64,000 nt of DNA, from NCBI GenBank assembly GCA_030386875.1, contig CM059576.1, positions 14,760,058-14,824,057 of the forward strand, in the 5' to 3' direction. A program made the position numbers and the translations under genes. This document shows, piece by piece, positions 57,804 to 64,000 of the stretch; positions within the stretch are counted from its first letter, which is position 1; each line of letters begins with the position of its first letter. The DNA comes from Morinoia aosen (lineage: Eukaryota; Arthropoda; Malacostraca; Amphipoda; Talitridae). The notes below the pieces were generated by a model. It saw nothing but the letters and a program-made list of their open reading frames with translations, did no database searches and had not been told where the DNA came from.

Positions 57804-57998
57804 TGCTCGCGGTGGCACAGTGGTTAAGGGATCGGACTTGTATGTTGGAGACGAGGGTTCGTATCCCGGCGCTGGCGCTGCGATTTTCCCCGTTGGGTAT
57901 AAGGGAAAGCTCAAGCACAATACCCCATTCGACCCAGGTGTCGGAAATGGGTACTGGCTTTAAGGGGGTACCGTCATGGTGTCCTATATATAATGTTA
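57804..57998 (+). mobile_element. tRNA-derived SINE
   Basis: The head GCTCGCGGTGGCACAGTGG carries an A box, and GGGTTCGTATCCCGG at 57854-57868 is a B box, 30-odd bp apart as in tRNA genes. A non-tRNA body follows (CATTCGACCCAGGTGTC, GGGGTACCGTCATGGTGTCC) and ends near TATATATAATG. The head does not fold with a matching acceptor stem, so it is a SINE and not a tRNA gene. Its family differs from the SINE at 44690. Confidence 0.8.
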
Positions 57999-59400
57999 GT
58001 TATATGACATTTGAAAAATCTATTCTTAAGATCACTTGTATCAGGCTTGATTGGAAATAAAGCATCGCAAAGATGCCGATGTTTATTTTTAATTTTACCT
58101 CGAAAGTAATTGTAATGTCCGAGAACAACATACTCCCTGTTGAGTTAATTCTGACTTCAGATATTTGAGCATCAAGATCATCATTGTCACAGGACATGAG
58201 AGCAGTAAAACATTAGGTACGTTTTGTTTTCATCTAATGTCCTGTATCAGGATGAAGCTTCATTATTTTGCATTGAAAACTTATTTATTTGCTCATAAGA
58301 AACCAAAACACGCTCTTGGCTTCGATTCTAAAGTTTCTGACGCGCAAATAATAGAATTGTGAATGCTGATGTGAATTTACTGAAAGAGAGTGGCGTAGCT
58401 TTCAATTCTTTTATAGTTAGTGATCATAATTCGTATTTTGCATTTCAAGCGTCTGATTACAGCTGAAGTCTTATAATTTGTTATTTCCAACAGGAAAGGA
58501 AATGAGGTTTGTAATTTCTAAGCGGTGACAGGAGGAAACATAAGTGTGGCCAACCTGTTGTCTGAGGGGAGACCTATTCATAAAGTACTGTAATTTGTTG
58601 AAGAAGTGAATGTATTCGGGAATATATGATGTCAAATCTGAGTGGACCCACCCAGTTCAAGAGTGGCGAGGTTGTGTTTTAATGCTTGCATAACGGTTTG
58701 TCCTAAGTCCTAGAGGCTTGTAGCAGTTGGTATGTTCTGCGGCACAGTTTAGAACCAAAATGGTCGAGCGTACTGAACTCCTACACTCAGCGCTGAGTTG
58801 AGAAAGGGTTCCAGCGCGGGTAAGACGCTTAGCGAAAGTGAGGGTGGGAGCTGGAACCCCAACATTGGAGTCCTAGCTTTAATCCTTCCACATTTATTGT
58901 TCCCTTGCATCCATGTACCCTGGTTCTTCTGGTAAAAATTACGAGTTTCAGCTATATTGGCTCCATTCTGATTGAATCCTTATGGTGATTGAATCCTTAT
59001 GATGACGGGTAAAAAGAAAGAAATGTGATATGTGTTAGAATGTCCATGACTGCTCCATTGTGGGTCTCTCATGCTAAACGGTAGTTATCGACATTTATGT
59101 AATGCTATATTGCTGTGTAACGAATGGGGGTGAAGTTCTGGAGAATTGTTGTGGCCTGACGAAAGGAGGGTATACTTTGTGTTATGCCAGCTACCCCCTC
59201 GTGCCATCCTGCCCTTGTCCTGGGGAGGGGGCTTGCGTGTCTCGAGGAAGGCGGGGGCTGGGCCTTCGGGGAGAATTGGTCTCCCCGGCAGATTCAATCA
59301 TGTTGGAGTGGCTCTGCTGGAGAGATCTGACTAACTGGGGTGGCAAAACCCCAAGCTCAAGGTTCAACTGTGCTGATGAGCTGAGTGGTCGCCGGGGTTA
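57999..59400. other. Non-coding DNA before the LINE
   Basis: No recognised gene. The composition becomes GC-rich from about 59150, probably where the LINE's 5' untranslated region begins. The exact start of the element was not found. Confidence 0.4.
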
Positions 59401-59525
59401 AAAGGCGGCAATAAACAGTTTTTTCAGCTCTGTCCGTCTTCAGATTGGCAGAGCCCTCTCCCTGGGGCGGGCAACTGGGAGTTGTATTCTCTCTACAGAC
59501 CCGCCGTTTTTGAACCAGCCTCTCC

Positions 59526-61538
59526 ATGGGCGATTATGAAAATTCTGAAAACTCTCAGGGGATGGGGCCCCCTTCTCAACCCCAACTTCCTCTCGGCAAT
59601 GACTCGGCGCTCCCCTCGGACTCTGTTGGGATGTCTAAAAGGACAACCAGCCCTACCTCTCCTTTGATGACCTTGAGCCCCCACATGGATTTTCCTCTGA
59701 CCACTCCAAGGGTGATGACTGCTGCACCCTTCAGTAAAGACAGCGATTCTCACTTGACTGCAGAAAAACTTTCTGAAAACCCAGATGGCCCGAAATATGA
59801 AACCCTAGAGCCCTATCAACCAGCTTATAGAGGACGAGGACGACGAGCCCGGAGACCACGAGTCAACAGCTCCGTCTCCTTCTTCCCCCCGCTGGAGGAA
59901 CAGAGGCAAGCACCTGAATATAAACGATTTTTCTATATTTCCTCACCTACTGATGTGAACCTGTCAACCATCAACGTTATTAGGGCTAATGACGAGATAG
60001 AACGAACTATCGGAGGCCCGCCCAAAAATATTAATGAAGCAAGATCAGGGCAGCTGATAGTGGAGGTCTCAAACCAAGCCCAGAGTCGAGCCATTATGAA
60101 CCTGAAATCTTTGTATTCACACGAGGTGACTGTTGAACCACATAAGACTCTTAACCAAATAAAAGGCACTATTTATTACAGAAATAACCGCAAATTTCCA
60201 TCCAGGGAAATCCTCGAAGGACTAAAGAGACACAAAGTCCTCGAGGTCTACCAAACAAAAAAGAGAGTCTCTGGAGTCCTGATCGACCAACCAATTTACA
60301 TTTTAACCTTCGATGCATGTCAGCTGCCCGCTGAGGTCTCAATAGGATGGACGAAGGGCACTGTCAGGCAATATGTGCCCAAGCCCAGGCGGTGTTTTAA
60401 ATGCCAAAAGTTTGGACATGGAGCAGGGACGTGCAGGAGTGACCTAAGTACCTGTTACCACTGTGCTGGGGAATTACATGAGCTACCTTCCTCCCAACCT
60501 GCTTGCTGTTCTAACTGTGAAGGACCTCACCCGGCCTCCTCCTTGAGCTGCCCAACCTATAGGAGGGAAGAAGAGATTATGGCCCTGCAGGTAAAAGATA
60601 GACTATCATATGGTGAAGCTAAGCGGAAAGTAGCCGCCCGCTATGTCAAACAGAACACTTCCTCCGCAGACGTTCTCAGGTCTACAAATGTGACTGCGAC
60701 CCACCGAACAGGCCGCTCGCTAACCTCCATGAGTGCTCCCTCCGGTTGGAGGCCCCCGAACCCTGCTTCGGAGACTGTGCCTGCTGGTACCCTAGAGAAC
60801 ATCGTTGCCTGTACAGAAGTGAGCCTCTCAACAGAGAGGCATGACACTCGAGATACCGAGCAGATCCCTACTTCAAATCCTCATTACAAAAATATCCCAA
60901 CTTCGACCAGAGAAGAATCCCCTCTAATACTACCTGATATAAATCCGAGGGATGCCAAGACCACTACTGTCGAAAGCCAAAAAACTGAGAAACCCAAGAC
61001 TCTTTCCAACCGAGACAAGCCTCGAATCGCAGCAAGGCCAAATATTACTGCCCCTGATGCAGTTCATCCCACGAGCCAAATCCAATCTCGGAAGCCAGTT
61101 GAAATGGAAGTGAATACCGGAATTCCTCAAAAGCGCCTTCAAAGCGGAACACCACCAAAAGATCTTGGCCACAACAAAATCCCTAAAGGGCAATCGGATT
61201 CTAGACATGAAGAAAAGGCACACCCAATAAGTAGAAAGAACACAACCTCACAGACCCATCTCTCCAGAGATAGCTTTAAAAAGCCCTCGCAGCCTCACTC
61301 GCGGAGAATACATTCTCTAGACAGAGTCACTGAAGTCCCAGCTGACATCAGCGCAGACCTCCTCAAGAAATATCCTCCTCCTGCTAACCTCCCGTCAACG
61401 CCCCCGCCTGCTATCCCAATGCAGGTTTGGGGAGAAACCAGAAGAAAGTCAGACGGAGAACGACCTATTCCTACCATTGTGAGCCAACAGATGCGGAGTT
61501 TAGAAGCAAGAAAAGATCCACCAAGAAATCTCCCTTAA
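59526..61538 (+). CDS. LINE ORF1, gag-like nucleic-acid-binding protein
   Basis: 670 residues, no interruption. The first 100 residues are Ser/Pro-rich with a basic patch (RGRGRRARRPR near residue 100). A central region (about 130-285) matches the RRM-like/gag-like domain of Jockey- and I-type ORF1 proteins. Then come three CCHC-type knuckles: CFKCQKFGHGAGTC near residue 289, CYHCAGELHE near 307, and CSNCEGPHPASSLSC near 328. They are followed by the usual REEEIMALQVKDRLSYGEAK. The tail (about 390-670) is polar and probably disordered. The protein is expected to coat LINE RNA in the ribonucleoprotein particle. It ends 9 bp before ORF2, so ORF2 would be translated by reinitiation or a similar mechanism. 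The upstream ATG at 59526 is the first in frame. Confidence 0.93.
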   Translation: MGDYENSENSQGMGPPSQPQLPLGNDSALPSDSVGMSKRTTSPTSPLMTLSPHMDFPLTTPRVMTAAPFSKDSDSHLTAEKLSENPDGPKYETLEPYQPAYRGRGRRARRPRVNSSVSFFPPLEEQRQAPEYKRFFYISSPTDVNLSTINVIRANDEIERTIGGPPKNINEARSGQLIVEVSNQAQSRAIMNLKSLYSHEVTVEPHKTLNQIKGTIYYRNNRKFPSREILEGLKRHKVLEVYQTKKRVSGVLIDQPIYILTFDACQLPAEVSIGWTKGTVRQYVPKPRRCFKCQKFGHGAGTCRSDLSTCYHCAGELHELPSSQPACCSNCEGPHPASSLSCPTYRREEEIMALQVKDRLSYGEAKRKVAARYVKQNTSSADVLRSTNVTATHRTGRSLTSMSAPSGWRPPNPASETVPAGTLENIVACTEVSLSTERHDTRDTEQIPTSNPHYKNIPTSTREESPLILPDINPRDAKTTTVESQKTEKPKTLSNRDKPRIAARPNITAPDAVHPTSQIQSRKPVEMEVNTGIPQKRLQSGTPPKDLGHNKIPKGQSDSRHEEKAHPISRKNTTSQTHLSRDSFKKPSQPHSRRIHSLDRVTEVPADISADLLKKYPPPANLPSTPPPAIPMQVWGETRRKSDGERPIPTIVSQQMRSLEARKDPPRNLP

Positions 61539-61547
61539 TGTCGCTCA

Positions 61548-64000
61548 ATGCACAATATCATACAATGGGACTGCCGCGGTTTTAGACGAAATTATGAAGA
61601 CTTGCGAGCTATACTACGAGAATACCAACCTGCATGCATATGCCTACAGGAGACCATGCTTGGTAACATCAGGCCTGGAAACCTCCAACAGTACAATGTG
61701 GAGGCCTCCTCCTCCAATCCTAACCCTGTTCCTGGCTCTGGACTTGCAGTTTTAATCAGGTCTGATGTGCCGCAACTTAAGATAGATATAAATTCACCCT
61801 TCCAGACATTGGCTGTTCGAATCCAACTTGGCGCGATCTATCTCACCGTGTGTAACATATATATTCCCCCGAATCTGGCTCTCAATCCTGACGACTTACT
61901 CAATCTAACCACGCAGCTACCTCCTCCGTTTCTACTGGCTGGAGATTTTAATGCTAAGCATGCTGCATGGGGCAACTTTATTAGCGATCAGAGAGGAAAA
62001 ACCATTGAGCGATTGATCTCTACCACAGACATCTGTCTTCTAAACTCTGATGTCATGACCCACATCCACGTCCAAACTGGCTCCTCATCGGCTATAGACC
62101 TCAGCCTCTGCTCACCTGAAATATCCCCGGATATTGAATGGGCCATACTAAAAGATACCCATGGGAGTGACCACTTCCCCATCATAATGACCTTACTGAC
62201 CCGCCATCTCGTTCATACTCATCCGCACTACAAACTCCACCGTGCTGACTGGTGTACCTTTGAAGCGCTTACTTCCCTCGAGAAAGAGGAAGTCCAAAGC
62301 GTGGATGATGCCGCAGAAAGAATCCGAAGAACTATTAGTGACGCCGCATCCGTATCCATCCCGCGTCCAAGAGGCGGTTATGTGCAACATCGAGTGCCCT
62401 GGTGGAACGACAACTGTGCGCGTGCCAACTATGAACGGAAAAGAGCTTTACGACGCTTCCAACGCAGTCGCACCGTTGCAGATAAAATTATTTACCAGAG
62501 AGCGAGAGCCAGAGCCCAATTCATTAAGAAGGCAGCCAGACAGCAATCTTGGCAACAATACGTATCATCGCTGAACAGCGACACACCAACCTCCAAGATA
62601 TGGCAACGAATTCAGAAAATGAAGGGAAAAGGCCATCAAAAACTACCATCACTTGAAATAAATGGAGAACTGGTATGTGACCTAGATCGCGTAGCCACCC
62701 ATCTAGCTGAGCATTTTGCGGAAATTAGCAGCGGGAGACATTTCTCGCCTACATTTATCCAACTTAAGCAACGACAAGAGGAAGAGGAACTTGATTTTAC
62801 TACTAATGAACAATATGCCTACAATGAGCCAATTACATATCTAGAAATTTTTCATGCCCTTCAACAATCCAGAAACACCGCACCAGGACCAGATGGAATA
62901 TATTATAAAATGCAGAAAAAGATGCACCCTACAGCCATAACATATCTCCTCTCTCTGTACAACAAAGTCTGGGAAGCGCACTCCTACCCCTCCGCTTGGC
63001 AATTAAGCATAATAATGGCTTTGCAAAGCCCAACAAACCCCCAACAGAAGCGACAAGTTACCGCCCAATAGCCTTGACAAGCTGCCTGGGAAAGCTTTTT
63101 TGGAATTTGGAAGAGGGTACACGAGCTCGGTATAAGAGGCAACTTGGCTTTTTATCTTCGGGAATTCCTAAGGCGGCGCTGCTTCAGAGTAAAGATTGGC
63201 TCTACTCTCTCCCCACTCATGACTCAAACTGAGGGTGTTCCCCAGGGCAGCGTTATAAGCTGTACCTTGTTCTTGTTAGCCATCGACGCTATATCGAATG
63301 CCCTGCCAGCCAATATCTCATGTTCGTTGTACGTAGACGACTTCATGATCTATGCCTCCTCGAGATACCTGCCGGCTATAACCTGTCGTATGCAGGATGC
63401 AGTTAATAGAATAAATGCTTGGGCTCGGGACCATGGTTTCACCCTCTCCAGTGAAAAAACCGTGATGTTACCCATACAGCCCAACCGGACCCACGAACCT
63501 GCTCCCGAGCTACTCCTCCAGGGTAGGCCTATAAGATCTTCCCCTACTGCGACGTTACTGGGCATGATCTTTGATGACAAGCTCTCGTGGAAACCTCTTA
63601 TAAAGGCTCTAAAAGGTAACTGTATCCGAAGGCTAAGCCTTCTGAAATGCCTCTCTAAGCTGACCTGGGGAGCAGATCGAGTGACCCTGCTGAGAATTCA
63701 CAGAGCTACCATCAGAGCAAAGCTTGACAACGGATGCATTATTTACCAAACTGCAAATGTCTCCTCCTTATCATTATTAGATCCAGTGCACAACAGTGCT
63801 TTGAGGCTATGCACAGGTGCCTTCAGAACATCACCGGTTCTGAGTTTTCTCGCGGAGAGTGGCGAACCAGCCCTGCAGTACCGTCGAGCGCAATTAACGC
63901 TGCAGTACCTCGTGCGGCTTAAGCAGGTCCCTGCCTCGCCTACTTGGGACAGTGTGGTGGGAGATGCTCAAGCTGATGATGCCTTCCCCTACTTTCTCCC
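61548..64000 (+). pseudogene. LINE ORF2, endonuclease and reverse transcriptase, damaged
   Basis: The first frame (61548-63071) gives an apurinic-type endonuclease: IIQWDCRGFRRN at the start, the catalytic CLQET near residue 31, GDFNAKHAAWG near 130, and SDHFPI near 206. A linker follows, and then the start of the reverse transcriptase (NTAPGPDGIYYKM near 443). Near 63015 the frame shifts: EATSYRPIALTSCLGKLF continues in another frame. After that about 70-80 residues that the family has (palm block A with its Asp) are missing, and the reading resumes as RGNLAFYLREFLRRRCF. GVPQGSV (63233) and the YVDD catalytic box (63330-63341) are intact, then the thumb region runs on beyond the window. A one-base shift plus an internal deletion make the enzyme inactive. 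Confidence 0.9.

Larger units (their letters stand above)
59400..64000 (+). mobile_element. Jockey/I-type LINE, runs off the window end
   Basis: A two-ORF non-LTR retrotransposon on the plus strand: ORF1 (59526-61538) with zinc knuckles, then ORF2 (from 61548) with an endonuclease and a reverse transcriptase. ORF1 is fully open and the ORF2 endonuclease is intact, so the copy is young, but ORF2 is damaged in the reverse transcriptase. The 3' end lies beyond 64000. Confidence 0.92.

Overview
The window looks like intron-rich, repeat-rich DNA from an arthropod, probably an insect with a large genome. The evidence is AT-rich background with spliceosomal exons scattered over tens of kb, many DNA transposons of the Tc1/mariner and hAT type, Jockey/I-like LINEs, tRNA-derived SINEs, degenerate TTAGG-type telomere-like repeats and a recognisable eukaryotic prefoldin subunit 3 gene. 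No rRNA, functional tRNA, CRISPR array or prokaryotic gene was seen.

Host genes. (1) A minus-strand multi-exon gene that I do not recognise. In transcription order its exons are at 36400-36548, 28478-28640, 27251-27370, 25199-25261 and 16828-17019, and a further exon pair lies at 14418-14619 and 14036-14184. All have splice signals, and the reading phases of neighbouring exons match, apart from one break between 16828 and 14619. The first and last exons are paralogous to each other (both 149 nt, same phases, about 47 percent identical protein). The leucine pattern hints at leucine-rich repeats. (2) The last two exons of prefoldin subunit 3 (55855-55968 and 57210-57306, plus strand), the first with a frame break. 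(3) A THAP zinc-finger exon at 45834-46213, followed by a splice donor.

Layout. 0-14 kb: old mariner and Tc1 copies, a long-TIR mariner derivative, a foldback MITE, two GGAGTC arrays, and copies of a transposon family whose ends carry a small CCCGTCA/TGACGGG hairpin. 14-30 kb: the unrecognised gene, with introns packed with minisatellites of 62, 26, 58-59, 20 and 67 bp and a hAT element. 30.5-43.6 kb: a giant inverted duplication with arms of about 4.7 kb and a 3.6-kb centre. Each arm carries the same LINE insertion, and the centre holds an exon of the unrecognised gene. 44-47 kb: a perfect 93-bp palindrome of a tRNA-like sequence, the THAP exon and a foldback MITE. 47.4-54.1 kb: a foldback element split by a young LTR retrotransposon that appears non-autonomous. 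55.8-58 kb: the prefoldin 3' exons and a tRNA-derived SINE. 59.4-64 kb: a Jockey/I-type LINE with an open ORF1 and a broken ORF2, running off the window end.

All identifications come from reading the sequence by eye. No database search, folding or alignment program was run, so percentages and element boundaries are approximate.
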